Source: Streptomyces koelreuteriae
Lineage (GTDB): Bacteria > Actinomycetota > Actinomycetes > Streptomycetales > Streptomycetaceae
NCBI RefSeq assembly: GCF_018604545.1
Contig: NZ_CP075896.1
Span: forward strand, 8,122,001 to 8,186,000
Reading direction: 5' to 3'
DNA length: 64,000 nt
In this document: positions 33,481-42,382 of the stretch, one piece after another
Position numbering within the stretch: the stretch's first letter is position 1
How the letters are laid out: each line of letters opens with the position of its first letter
Notes under the pieces: generated by a model
The model's database searches: none
What the model was told of the DNA's origin: nothing
Seen by the model: the letters and a program-made list of their open reading frames with translations, nothing else
Position numbers and translations under genes: made by a program

Positions 33481-34919
33481 GTGAGCAATCCCTGCACGAA
33501 GGCGTGCAGAAACGTTCCGGCCATGTCGACGCCGGAGACGCGGGCTACAGCAAGTCCCTGAAGTCCCGGCACGTCAACATGATCGCCATCGGCGGAGCCA
33601 TCGGCACCGGCCTCTTCCTCGGCGCCGGCGGCCGCCTCGCCGACGCGGGCCCGTCCCTCTTCATCGCCTACGCGGTCTGCGGCATCTTCGCCTTCCTCGT
33701 CGTACGCGCCCTCGGCGAACTCGTGCTGTACCGGCCCTCCTCCGGCGCCTTCGTGTCGTACGCCCGTGAGTTCATGGGGGAGAAGGGCGCCTACACCGCG
33801 GGCTGGATGTACTTCCTCAACTGGGCGACCACCGGCATCGCCGACATCACCGCCGTCGCCACCTACACCCACTACTGGGGCATGTTCTCCGACATACCGC
33901 AGTGGGTGATCGCCCTCATCGCGCTGGCCGTCGTCCTCACCGTCAACCTGATCTCGGTGAAGATCTTCGGCGAGCTGGAGTTCTGGTTCGCGATCATCAA
34001 GGTCGGCGCGCTCGTCCTCTTCATGTGCATCGGCATCTTCCTGCTGGTCACGCAGCACCCCGTCGACGGCCACAGCCCCGGCCCGTCCCTCATCAGCGAC
34101 AGCGGCGGCGTCTTCCCGAACGGCCTGCTTCCCATGCTGCTGATCATCCAGGGCGTCGTCTTCGCCTACGCCTCCGTCGAGCTGGTCGGCGTCGCCGCCG
34201 GTGAGACCGAGAACCCCGAGAAGATCATGCCCAAGGCGATCAACTCGATCATGTGGCGCGTCGGCCTGTTCTACGTCGGCTCGGTCGTCCTGCTGTCGAT
34301 GCTGCTGCCGTGGAACAAGTACACCGCCGGCGAGAGCCCCTTCGTGACCGTGCTGGGCAACATCGGCATCCCGGCGGCCGGTGACGTGATGAACCTCGTC
34401 GTCCTCACCGCCGCGATGTCCTCCCTCAACTCCGGCCTCTACTCCACCGGCCGCATCCTGCGCTCCATGGCCATGGCCGGATCCGCGCCCAGGTTCACCG
34501 CCGTGATGAGCCGCAGCCAGGTCCCCTACGGCGGCATCCTGCTCACCAGCGGCATCTGCGTCCTGGGCGTCGGTCTCAACTTCGTCGTGCCCGCCGAGGC
34601 GTTCGAGATCGTGCTGAACTTCGCCGCGATCGGCATCCTCGCCACCTGGGGCCTGATCATGATCTGTCACCTCCTCTTCTGGCAGAAGACCCAGAAGGGC
34701 GAGCTGACCCGCCCGGACTACCGGCTTCCGGGCTCCCCCTGGACCGAGATCGTGACGCTGGCGTTCCTCGCCTCCGTCCTGGTCCTCATGTACGCCGACG
34801 GCGGCGCGGGACGCACCACCGTGCTGTGCCTGCCGCTGATCGTCGGGGCACTGGTCGTCGGATGGTTCGCCATCCGAGGCCGTGTCGCCGCCAAGTCCAC
34901 CACCGGAGCCGACGCGTGA
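33477..34919 (+). CDS. Amino-acid permease, asparagine permease type (AnsP-like)
   Basis: This 480-residue APC-superfamily transporter has 12 hydrophobic segments. The N-terminal hallmark NMIAIGGAIGTGLFLGAGG unwinds helix 1 for substrate binding. Other family phrases are FASV-type FAYASVELVGVAAGETENPEK and SSLNSGLYSTGRILRSMA. It would import L-asparagine, or another neutral amino acid, with protons. Specificity is inferred from the coupled asparaginase (GTGA overlap at 34916-34919) and the aspartase that follows. Confidence 0.9.
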   Translation: MSEQSLHEGVQKRSGHVDAGDAGYSKSLKSRHVNMIAIGGAIGTGLFLGAGGRLADAGPSLFIAYAVCGIFAFLVVRALGELVLYRPSSGAFVSYAREFMGEKGAYTAGWMYFLNWATTGIADITAVATYTHYWGMFSDIPQWVIALIALAVVLTVNLISVKIFGELEFWFAIIKVGALVLFMCIGIFLLVTQHPVDGHSPGPSLISDSGGVFPNGLLPMLLIIQGVVFAYASVELVGVAAGETENPEKIMPKAINSIMWRVGLFYVGSVVLLSMLLPWNKYTAGESPFVTVLGNIGIPAAGDVMNLVVLTAAMSSLNSGLYSTGRILRSMAMAGSAPRFTAVMSRSQVPYGGILLTSGICVLGVGLNFVVPAEAFEIVLNFAAIGILATWGLIMICHLLFWQKTQKGELTRPDYRLPGSPWTEIVTLAFLASVLVLMYADGGAGRTTVLCLPLIVGALVVGWFAIRGRVAAKSTTGADA

Positions 34920-35968
34920 CCGACGCGCCGCTCCCCGAGAAGCAGGCAGTGATGTACAGCAGTTCCCCGGCGGACGCACCCCTTGTCCGTGAACCCGTCC
35001 ACGCCCCCGTCGCCCACCTCATCCGCGGTGGCATCGTCGAAGGCATCCACTACGGCTCCGTCGTCGTCCTCGGCGCCGACCAGGAGGTACAGCTCCAGCT
35101 CGGCGACATCGAGGCCGCCTTCTACCCGCGCTCCGCGCTCAAGCCCCTCCAGGCCGTGGCCATGGTCCGGGCCGGGCTCCCGCTCGACGGCGAGCTGCTG
35201 TCGCTGACCGCGGCCAGCCACTCCGGCGAGGAACGCCACCTCGCCGGCTCCCGGCGCATCCTCGAACTCGCCGGGCTCACCGAGGGCCATCTGCGCAACG
35301 TGCCGGACCTGCCCTACGACCCGGTCGTCCGGGACGCCTGGGTGCGTGAGGGCCGGATGCCCTCCCGGCTCGCCCAGAACTGCTCCGGCAAGCACGCCGC
35401 CATGCTCTACACCTGCATGCTCAACGGCTGGTCCCTGGAGGACTACCTCGACCCGGGCCACCCGCTCCAGCAGGCCGTCGCCGAGATCGTCGAGGACCTC
35501 ACCGGGCAGCGCGTCGCCCGGGTGACCGTCGACGGCTGCGGCGCGCCCCTGTTCTCCATCTCCCTGCACGGTCTCGCCCGCGCCACCGCCCGCATCACCA
35601 CCGCGGTGCCGGGCACGCCCGAGGCGAGGGTGGCCGACGCGATGCGTGAGCACGCCGAGATGGCGTCCGGCTCGGGCCGGGACGTCGCGGCGCTGATGCG
35701 GGCCGTTCCCGGGCTGCTCAGCAAGGACGGCTTCGAGGGCGTGCAGGTCGCCGCGCTGGCGGACGGGCGGGCCGTGGCGGTGAAGATCGCCGACGGTGCG
35801 AATCGGGCTCGTGTCCCGGTCACCGCCGCCGCGTTGGCCCGTGCGGGCGTCAACCCGGAACTGCTCACAGAGTTCGCGGGTGAGCCGCTGCTCGGGGGTG
35901 GCGAACCGGTGGGCTGTGTGCGGCCGGTGCGTGCGCTGGATCCGGTTCCGTCCACGGCGTGCGTCTAA
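34916..35968 (+). CDS. L-asparaginase, asparaginase II (PF06089) family
   Basis: This 350-residue hydrolase turns asparagine into aspartate and ammonia. It is unrelated to the E. coli-type enzymes. Recognisable segments are FYPRSALKPLQAVAMV, AASHSGEERHLAGSRRIL, QNCSGKHAAMLYTC and VDGCGAPLFSISLHGLA, with conserved Ser, Lys and Cys residues expected at the active site. It is cytoplasmic and follows the permease with a GTGA overlap. An internal ATG at 34952 is an alternative start. Confidence 0.88.
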   Translation: MTDAPLPEKQAVMYSSSPADAPLVREPVHAPVAHLIRGGIVEGIHYGSVVVLGADQEVQLQLGDIEAAFYPRSALKPLQAVAMVRAGLPLDGELLSLTAASHSGEERHLAGSRRILELAGLTEGHLRNVPDLPYDPVVRDAWVREGRMPSRLAQNCSGKHAAMLYTCMLNGWSLEDYLDPGHPLQQAVAEIVEDLTGQRVARVTVDGCGAPLFSISLHGLARATARITTAVPGTPEARVADAMREHAEMASGSGRDVAALMRAVPGLLSKDGFEGVQVAALADGRAVAVKIADGANRARVPVTAAALARAGVNPELLTEFAGEPLLGGGEPVGCVRPVRALDPVPSTACV

Positions 35969-36000
35969 CCGCGCCGAACCGATGGGGGACTGCGGGTGGT

Positions 36001-36060
36001 AGCCGGTCCGCGGGCTGGTTGTGGCTGATCGCGCAGTTCCTCGCGCCCCTGAATGGGCGC
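36001..36060. repeat. Streptomyces-type intergenic repeat, copy 2
   Basis: GCGCAGTTCCTCGCGCCCCT (36031-36050) shares 18 of 20 bases with the copy at 32670-32689. GAATGGGCGC follows and can pair with part of it. The element fills most of the 123-bp gap between the asparaginase and aspartase genes, so the two genes may form separate transcripts or the element may act as an RNA hairpin in one transcript. Confidence 0.65.
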
Positions 36061-36091
36061 TCACCCACCCCTCACCTCAGAAAGAACTCTC

Positions 36092-37504
36092 ATGACCGCC
36101 GCCACCCGCTCCGAACACGATCTGCTCGGCGACCGTGACGTTCCCGCCGACGCCTACTGGGGTGTCCACACCCTGCGGGCCACGGAGAACTTCCCCATCA
36201 CGGGCATGCCCATCTCCTCCTACCCCCACCTGATCGAGGCCCTGGCCGCCGTCAAGGAGGCCGCCGCCCTCGCCAACGAGGAACTCGGGCTGCTGGAGCC
36301 GAAGAAGGCCGCAGCCATCGTCGCCGCCTGCCGCGAGATACGCGACGGCAAGCTGCACGACCAGTTCGTGGTCGACGTCGTCCAGGGCGGCGCCGGCACG
36401 TCCACCAACATGAACGCCAACGAGGTCGTGGCCAACCGGGCGCTGGAACTGCTGGGCCACGCCAAGGGCGAGTACCGGTACTTGCACCCGAACGAGGACG
36501 TCAACCTCGGCCAGTCCACCAATGACGTCTACCCGACCGCGGTCAAGATCGCGACGGTGTTCGCGGTGCGTGGGCTGCTCTCGGCGATGTCCGTCCTGCA
36601 GGACACGTTCGCCGGCAAGGCCGTCGAGTTCCACGATGTGCTCAAGATGGGCCGTACACAGTTGCAGGACGCGGTCCCGATGACCCTCGGGCAGGAGTTC
36701 TCCGCATACGCGGTCATGATTGACGAGGACCGGTCCCGTCTTGCCGAGGCCGTCGAGTTGATCCATGAGATCAACCTGGGTGCCACGGCGATCGGCACCG
36801 GCCTCAACGCCCCCGCCGGATACGCGGAGTCGGCCCGCCGCCACCTGGCCGCCCTCACGGGCCTGCCCTTGGTGACCGCGGCCAACCTGGTCGAGGCGAC
36901 CCAGGACTGCGGTGCCTTCGTCCAGATGTCGGGCGTGCTCAAGCGCATCGCGGTCAAGCTCTCCAAGAGCTGCAACGACCTGCGGCTGCTGTCCTCCGGC
37001 CCGCGCGCCGGCCTCAACGAGATCAACCTGCCGCCGGTGCAGGCCGGCTCGTCCATCATGCCCGGCAAGGTCAACCCGGTGATCCCCGAGGTCGTCAACC
37101 AGGTCGCCTTCGAGGTGATCGGCAACGACGTCACCATCACCATGGCCGCCGAGGCCGGACAGCTCCAGCTCAACGCGTTCGAGCCGATCATCCTGCACTC
37201 CCTGTCGGAGTCCATCACCCATCTGCGCGCGGCCTGCCTCACCCTCGCCGAGCGCTGCGTGGCCGGCATCACCGCCAACACCGAGGCGCTGCGCGCCACC
37301 GTCGAGAACTCCATCGGCCTGGTCACCGCCCTCAACCCGCACATCGGCTACACGGCGGCCACCGACATCGCCAAGGAGGCCCTCGTCTCCGGCCGGGGCG
37401 TCGCCGAACTCGTCCTGGAGAAGGGCCTGCTACCCGCCGAGACCCTCGCCGGCCTGCTGCGCCCGGAGGTCCTGGCGGGCAGCGGCCCGGCTCCGACGGC
37501 CTGA
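36092..37504 (+). CDS. aspA: Aspartate ammonia-lyase
   Basis: This 470-residue enzyme of the fumarase/aspartase superfamily converts L-aspartate to fumarate and ammonia. The signature GSSIMPGKVNP holds the catalytic serine loop. Other conserved regions are VVQGGAGTSTNMNANEV and NLGQSTNDVYPTA. The N-terminal LLGDRDVPADAYWGVHTLRA is more aspartase-like than fumarase-like. It completes the route from asparagine to the TCA cycle together with the permease and asparaginase just upstream. The ATG at 36092 follows CAGAAAGAACTCTC. Confidence 0.92.
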   Translation: MTAATRSEHDLLGDRDVPADAYWGVHTLRATENFPITGMPISSYPHLIEALAAVKEAAALANEELGLLEPKKAAAIVAACREIRDGKLHDQFVVDVVQGGAGTSTNMNANEVVANRALELLGHAKGEYRYLHPNEDVNLGQSTNDVYPTAVKIATVFAVRGLLSAMSVLQDTFAGKAVEFHDVLKMGRTQLQDAVPMTLGQEFSAYAVMIDEDRSRLAEAVELIHEINLGATAIGTGLNAPAGYAESARRHLAALTGLPLVTAANLVEATQDCGAFVQMSGVLKRIAVKLSKSCNDLRLLSSGPRAGLNEINLPPVQAGSSIMPGKVNPVIPEVVNQVAFEVIGNDVTITMAAEAGQLQLNAFEPIILHSLSESITHLRAACLTLAERCVAGITANTEALRATVENSIGLVTALNPHIGYTAATDIAKEALVSGRGVAELVLEKGLLPAETLAGLLRPEVLAGSGPAPTA

Positions 37505-37547
37505 CCCGGGGCCCTGCCGAGCGCACCGGGACCGGCACCGAGGGACA

Positions 37548-38480
37548 ATGGTGATCATGACATCGTCGACGACCTTCCAGCCGGTCCTGGAGCGCATCGC
37601 CGAGGAGATCGAGCGGACCCCCGGCCGAGGCCGGCCCGCCGACTACATCCCGGCGCTCGCGGCCCGCGACCCGCGCCGGTTCGGCATGGCCGTCGCCGAG
37701 CCCGACGGCACGGTGTACGGCGTGGGGGACTGGCGGGAGCCGTTCTCCGCGCAGTCCCTCACCAAGGTCTTCACCCTCGCCCTCGACCTGGCCCGCGAGG
37801 GCGACGCCCTGTGGGAGCACGTCGGCCGCGAGCCCTCCGGCAACCCCTTCAACTCCCTCGTCCAGCTGGAGTACGAGAACGGCATCCCGCGCAACCCGTT
37901 CATCAACGCGGGCGCCCTCGTCGTCACCGACCGGCTGCACACCCGTACCGGCGACGCCTCCGGCGAGCTGCTGGCGTTCCTGCGGGCGGAGAGCGGCAAC
38001 CCCGGCCTGGACTTCGACGAGGAGGTCGCCGCCTCCGAGACGGCGCACGGCGATCGCAACGCCGCCCTCGGCCACTTCATGGCGGCCTACGGCAACATCG
38101 ACAACCCGGTGCCGGTCCTGCTCGACGAGTACTTCCGGCAGTGCTCGCTCACCGCGTCCTGCGCCGACCTCGCCCTCGCCACGACCTTCCTGGCCCGCCA
38201 CGGTCTCCGCGCCGACGGCACCCGGCTGCTGACCCGCAGCCAGGCCAAGCAGATCAACGCGATCATGCTGACCTGCGGCACGTACGACGCGGCGGGCGAC
38301 TTCGCCTACCGCGTCGGACTGCCCGGCAAGAGCGGCGTGGGCGGCGGCATCATCGCCGTCGTCCCGGGCCGCTGCACCCTGTGCGTATGGAGCCCGGGCC
38401 TGGACGAACGCGGCAATTCGGTGGCGGGAGTGGCGGCCCTCGACCGGTTCACGACGCTGACCGGCCTCTCCGTCTTCTGA
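37548..38480 (+). CDS. glsA: Glutaminase A
   Basis: This 310-residue serine-dependent glutaminase hydrolyses glutamine to glutamate and ammonia. It has the beta-lactamase-like fold, with catalytic Ser and Lys in FSAQSLTKVFTLA and the tyrosine/asparagine segments LEYENGIPRNPFINAGAL. The C-terminal GKSGVGGGIIAVVPG is the equivalent of a KTG box. It lacks the ankyrin tail of mammalian forms. Starts at 37548, 37551 and 37557 are all in frame behind GAGGGA, and spacing favours the later two. It extends the amide-degrading theme of the preceding operon. Confidence 0.93.
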   Translation: MVIMTSSTTFQPVLERIAEEIERTPGRGRPADYIPALAARDPRRFGMAVAEPDGTVYGVGDWREPFSAQSLTKVFTLALDLAREGDALWEHVGREPSGNPFNSLVQLEYENGIPRNPFINAGALVVTDRLHTRTGDASGELLAFLRAESGNPGLDFDEEVAASETAHGDRNAALGHFMAAYGNIDNPVPVLLDEYFRQCSLTASCADLALATTFLARHGLRADGTRLLTRSQAKQINAIMLTCGTYDAAGDFAYRVGLPGKSGVGGGIIAVVPGRCTLCVWSPGLDERGNSVAGVAALDRFTTLTGLSVF

Positions 38481-38583
38481 AGCCGGCACCTGATCACCGG
38501 CCGGTCACACTGCCGCTTCCTCCCGGAACAGACCCCGAAAGCTTCCGGCCACACAACCTCGACACCCTGACTGAGTGTTGGCC

Positions 38584-39978
38584 ATGGCTTTCCCCGTCGA
38601 TCTCCGCCGCTGCCAGATACTCGGTCTGGCCGGAACCGCCTTCCTCGCGGCGGGCGGTGAGACGGCCGGCGCCCTGCCCGTACGGGACCTCCTCCACCCG
38701 TCCTCCGCCGGCGCGGCCCTCGGACTGGTCGGTGTGTACTTCGGCGTCGTCCTGCTGATCGCGGCCTGGGCACTGCTGGGCCGCCTGGTGCGCGGGCCGA
38801 GGCCGCCCACTCCCCGTGCCCTGCTGCTCGTCCTCGCCGTCTGGGCGGCGCCGTTGCTGCTCGCCCCGCCGCTGTTCAGCCGGGACGTCTACAGCTACCT
38901 CGCCCAGGGGGCGATGATCGAGGCGCACATGGACGTCTACGCGCACGGACCGGCCCGGCTCGGCGGCCCGCTCGCCGACGAGGTCGCCCCGCTCTGGCGG
39001 CACACCGGAGCCCCGTACGGCCCGGTGTTCCTCGCCGTCGCGGCGGCCCTGTCCGCTCTGACCCGGGGGGAACTGCCCGCCGGGCTGTTCGGGATGCGGC
39101 TCGTCGCGCTCGCCGGCGTGGCCCTGATGGCGGCCGCACTGCCCCGGCTCGCCCGGCACAGCGGCGCCGACCCGTCCGCCGCGCTGTGGCTGGGCGCCCT
39201 CAACCCGCTCGTCCTGCTGCACCTGGTGGCGGGCGCCCACAACGACGCCGTCATGCTCGGCCTGCTCGGCGTCGGCCTGGTGGCGGCGCTCGGCCGGTGG
39301 CCGGTCCTCGGCGCCGTCCTCGTCACGCTCGCCGCCCTGGTCAAGGCGCCCGCCGTCCTCGGACTCGCCGCCGTCGTCGTCCTCCAGGTCCGCGCGGGCC
39401 GCGGTCCCGCGAAGGCGGTCCTGACCACCACCGTCGCGGCCGCCGGGACCACCGTCGCCGCCACGGCCGTGGCCGGCACCGGATACGGCTGGATAGGCGC
39501 CCTGAACACCCCCGTCTCACCCCAGAACTGGGCCCTGACCACCCTGCTCGGCCGCGCCACCCGGGCCCTGCTGGAACACCTCGGCAGCGACCTCGCGCCC
39601 CTGGCGATCCCCGCCTGGCACGCGCTCGGCATCGCGGCGGCCGTGGTCGCGATCGTGCTGATATGGCTCCGGCTGCGCCCACGGCCGGTCTACGCCCTGG
39701 GCCTGAGCCTCGCCGCGGTGGCCGCCCTCGGCCCGGCGATCCGACCCTGGTACGCCCTGTGGGGCCTGTTCCTCATCGCCGCCGCCACGCCCAGCACCTC
39801 CGTACGCCACCGCACGGCGGCCGTGACCGGTGTGCTCGCGCTCTGCGTCCTGCCCAGCGGCGGCGCGGCGGACACGGGGCAACTCGTCCTCGCCGTCTCC
39901 GGCGGCGTGCTCGCGGTCGTCGTCCTGTGGCAGGCCCGCCAGGCCGAACTCGCCCCGGCGCTGGGACGCGCGGCATGA
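38584..39978 (+). CDS. Polyprenol-phosphomannose-dependent mannosyltransferase (MptB-like)
   Basis: This is a 464-residue multispanning GT-C transferase. Family signs are LFSRDVYSYLAQGAMIEAHMDVY with an acidic catalytic residue after the first helix, TGAPYGPVFLAVAAAL, and PLVLLHLVAGAHNDAVMLGLL. MptB-type enzymes extend alpha-1,6-mannan chains of lipoglycans using a polyprenol-phosphomannose donor at the outer face of the membrane. Its exact acceptor in Streptomyces is not established. GTG 38575 is an alternative start; neither has a good ribosome site. The next transferase overlaps it by 4 bp. Confidence 0.85.
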   Translation: MAFPVDLRRCQILGLAGTAFLAAGGETAGALPVRDLLHPSSAGAALGLVGVYFGVVLLIAAWALLGRLVRGPRPPTPRALLLVLAVWAAPLLLAPPLFSRDVYSYLAQGAMIEAHMDVYAHGPARLGGPLADEVAPLWRHTGAPYGPVFLAVAAALSALTRGELPAGLFGMRLVALAGVALMAAALPRLARHSGADPSAALWLGALNPLVLLHLVAGAHNDAVMLGLLGVGLVAALGRWPVLGAVLVTLAALVKAPAVLGLAAVVVLQVRAGRGPAKAVLTTTVAAAGTTVAATAVAGTGYGWIGALNTPVSPQNWALTTLLGRATRALLEHLGSDLAPLAIPAWHALGIAAAVVAIVLIWLRLRPRPVYALGLSLAAVAALGPAIRPWYALWGLFLIAAATPSTSVRHRTAAVTGVLALCVLPSGGAADTGQLVLAVSGGVLAVVVLWQARQAELAPALGRAA

Positions 39979-41345
39979 CCCCGGGCCTGCCGCGCACCGA
40001 CCGCGGACGACTGCTGCTCCTGCTCGCCCTCGCCACGGTGGTGACCGTCTTCACCGCCACCGTGCCCCTGCTGCGCGACTGGTTCGACCTGCGCGTCTAC
40101 TACGGCAGCATCGACACCTGGGTCCATCACGGGGGCCGGATCTACGACTACCGGGTGCCCGGCACGACGTACGGCTTCACCTACCCGCCGTTCGCCGCGG
40201 TCGCCATGCTGCCGATGGCCCTGCTGGACCTGCGCACCGCGATCGCCGCCGCCCTGCTGCTCAACCTGGCGGCCCTGGCCGTGATCCTGCGCCTGCTCAC
40301 CGGCCCCGAACGGCGCCGCCACGGCTGGTACGGCTGGGCCCTGATCGCCTGCCTGCTCGCACTGTTCGAACCGCTCCGCGACACCCTCAGCTTCGGTCAG
40401 GTCAATCTGCTGCTGCTGGCTCTCGTGCTCACCGACGCGGCGCTGCTCGCCACCGGACGTCGGTGCGGACGCTGGGCGGGCATCGGCATCGGGCTCGCGG
40501 CCGCGATCAAGCTCACCCCGGCGCTGTTCATCGGACTCCTGCTGGTCGCCCGGCGGTGGCGCGCGGCGGCTCTCGCCACGGCCGTCGCCCTTGGGGCCAC
40601 GGGCCTCGCGGCCTGGGTCGACGTGGACGCCTCGCGCTTCTACTGGACCGACGCGCTGTGGGACACCAGCCGCATCGGGCGCCTCGGCTACGTCTCGAAC
40701 CAGTCGGTGCAGGGCATCCTGGCCCGGCTCGGCGAACCGGACCGGGCGGTGTGGGCGGTGGCGGTCCTGCTGATCCTCGGCGTGTGGGCCGTGCGGGTGC
40801 GACGGGCGGTCGGCGCGGGGGACTGGACGGCCGCGTTCGCCCTGACCGGCCTCGCCGCCTGTCTCGTCAGCCCGATCACCTGGGTGCACCATCTGGTGTG
40901 GCTGCTGCCGTCCTTCGCCGTGCTGGTCCGTACAGGGCACCCGCGCGTCGCGGGCGCCCTGTACGCGGTGCTGTGCACCAGCGTGGTGTGGCTGTGGTTC
41001 GACGACGCGTCCGGCGTCGACGGGTTCCTGGGCAGCAACATCTACGCCTGGATCACCCTGGGCCTGCTGCTGTGGCTGCCGGCCGGTCAACTCCCTTCGG
41101 ACCGGCGGACCGGCACGCGCAGTACCAGCACCACGACCGCCGCGCCGAGTCCGACGGCGCCCACGATCAGCCCCGCCTCGGTCCAGGCGGAGGCGGCTTC
41201 CTCCGGCACGGCCGCGGCGGCGGCCGCGGGCAGCGTCGTCGCTCCCGGCCGCGCGGGTGCCCGCCGGGTCTCGAGCGAGCCCACCGGTTCGACCCTCCCG
41301 GCCGACCGGAACCCCCAGTCGAGCAGCGAGCGCGCTTCCTCGTAG
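39975..41345 (+). CDS. GT87-family mannosyltransferase with unusual C-terminal tail
   Basis: This 456-residue membrane protein has DWFDLRVYYGSIDTWVHHGGRIYDY after the first helix and FTYPPFAAVAML, both typical of GT87 polyprenol-phosphomannose transferases. The transmembrane core ends at about residue 371 (AWITLGLLLWLPAGQ). The frame then runs on for about 85 Ser/Thr/Ala-rich residues that are read from the strand opposite to the carboxypeptidase gene. I think a normal stop has been lost, because the tail has no features beyond what such antisense reading would give. It is coupled to the upstream transferase by ATGA. Confidence 0.82.
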   Translation: MTPGLPRTDRGRLLLLLALATVVTVFTATVPLLRDWFDLRVYYGSIDTWVHHGGRIYDYRVPGTTYGFTYPPFAAVAMLPMALLDLRTAIAAALLLNLAALAVILRLLTGPERRRHGWYGWALIACLLALFEPLRDTLSFGQVNLLLLALVLTDAALLATGRRCGRWAGIGIGLAAAIKLTPALFIGLLLVARRWRAAALATAVALGATGLAAWVDVDASRFYWTDALWDTSRIGRLGYVSNQSVQGILARLGEPDRAVWAVAVLLILGVWAVRVRRAVGAGDWTAAFALTGLAACLVSPITWVHHLVWLLPSFAVLVRTGHPRVAGALYAVLCTSVVWLWFDDASGVDGFLGSNIYAWITLGLLLWLPAGQLPSDRRTGTRSTSTTTAAPSPTAPTISPASVQAEAASSGTAAAAAAGSVVAPGRAGARRVSSEPTGSTLPADRNPQSSSERASS

Positions 41346-42265
41346 ACGGCGGCCCCGCCGCCCGCCTGAGGGTTCATCACCGTCACGACGAGGGTGCGCT
41401 CGCCCCGGCGCGCCGCCGCGACGAGCGTGCTGCCCGCCTTGCTGGTGTAGCCGTTCTTGATGCCGATCAGTCCCCGGTACGGCTTCACACCACGGGTGCC
41501 GCTCAGCAGCCGGTTGGTGTTGCGGATGGCGTACGACCAGCCGCCCCCGCCCGGGAATCTGGCCTCGACCGTGGCGCAGTACCGGGCGAAGTCCGGGTTG
41601 CGCAGCCCCACCCGGCCGAAGATCGCCAGGTCGAACGCCGACGACACCTGGCCCGGCGTGTCGTAGCCGTCCGGCGACAGCACGCGCGTGTCGTGGGCGC
41701 CCAGGGAGCGGGCCTCGGCCTGCATCCGCCGGGCCGTGGCCCGCCAGCCGCCGTTCAGTTCGGCCAGGACGTGCACGGCGTCGTTGCCGGAGTTGAGGAA
41801 GACACCGCGCCAGAGGTCGGCGACCCGGTAGGTGCGGCCCTCCGCGACCCCGACCAGGCTGCTGCCGGCGCCGACGCCCCGGAGCTCCTCCGCGCGGACC
41901 GTGTGCCGGCCGCTCGACGGCAGCGCGGGCAGCACCGTGAGGGCGAACAGGGTCTTCAGGGTGCTGGCCGGGGGCAGTCTGCGGTGCGCGTTGTGGGCGG
42001 CGAGCACCTCGCCGCTGCGGGCGTCGGCCACCAGCCACGACAGGGCGGAGACCTCCGGGAGACGGGGCACCGCGGCAAGCGGGCGGACATGGGTACCGGG
42101 CCGGTACAGCAGCGAGGGGTGCGGGGCCGCCGCCCTCGGCCCGGCCGGCGCACTGGGCTCCGCCCTGCCGGAGACGTCCGCCGCGGCGGGCACCACCGCC
42201 AGGAGCCCCACGGCACAGAGCACACCGGCCGATACGGCCATCCGGAAAGAAAATCCGAGGATCAT
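41087..42265 (-). CDS. D-alanyl-D-alanine carboxypeptidase (peptidase S11)
   Basis: This 392-residue penicillin-binding protein trims the terminal D-Ala from peptidoglycan stem peptides. It has a signal peptide, nucleophile Ser101 and Lys104 in PASTLKTLF, the second motif SGN at 159-161, and a third motif KNG at 270-272 in place of the usual KTG. A C-terminal helix (LIVGAVGLGAAVVVLVL) anchors it outside the membrane. An A/T-rich TACGTT box lies 6 nt before the ATG at 42265, which suggests a leaderless message; ATG 42241 is the alternative. The last 86 codons overlap the GT87 gene on the other strand. Confidence 0.88.
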   Translation of the reverse strand: MILGFSFRMAVSAGVLCAVGLLAVVPAAADVSGRAEPSAPAGPRAAAPHPSLLYRPGTHVRPLAAVPRLPEVSALSWLVADARSGEVLAAHNAHRRLPPASTLKTLFALTVLPALPSSGRHTVRAEELRGVGAGSSLVGVAEGRTYRVADLWRGVFLNSGNDAVHVLAELNGGWRATARRMQAEARSLGAHDTRVLSPDGYDTPGQVSSAFDLAIFGRVGLRNPDFARYCATVEARFPGGGGWSYAIRNTNRLLSGTRGVKPYRGLIGIKNGYTSKAGSTLVAAARRGERTLVVTVMNPQAGGGAAVYEEARSLLDWGFRSAGRVEPVGSLETRRAPARPGATTLPAAAAAAVPEEAASAWTEAGLIVGAVGLGAAVVVLVLRVPVRRSEGS

Positions 42266-42382
42266 ATGATTAACGTAGAAACGGATGCGCTCCGCACGGC
42301 GATGACCGGGCCGAACAGCGTCCGCGAGCACCCGGATGCCACACCGGCGGCGCCCCGGCACGGGGAGGCCGGGGCAGGTCCG

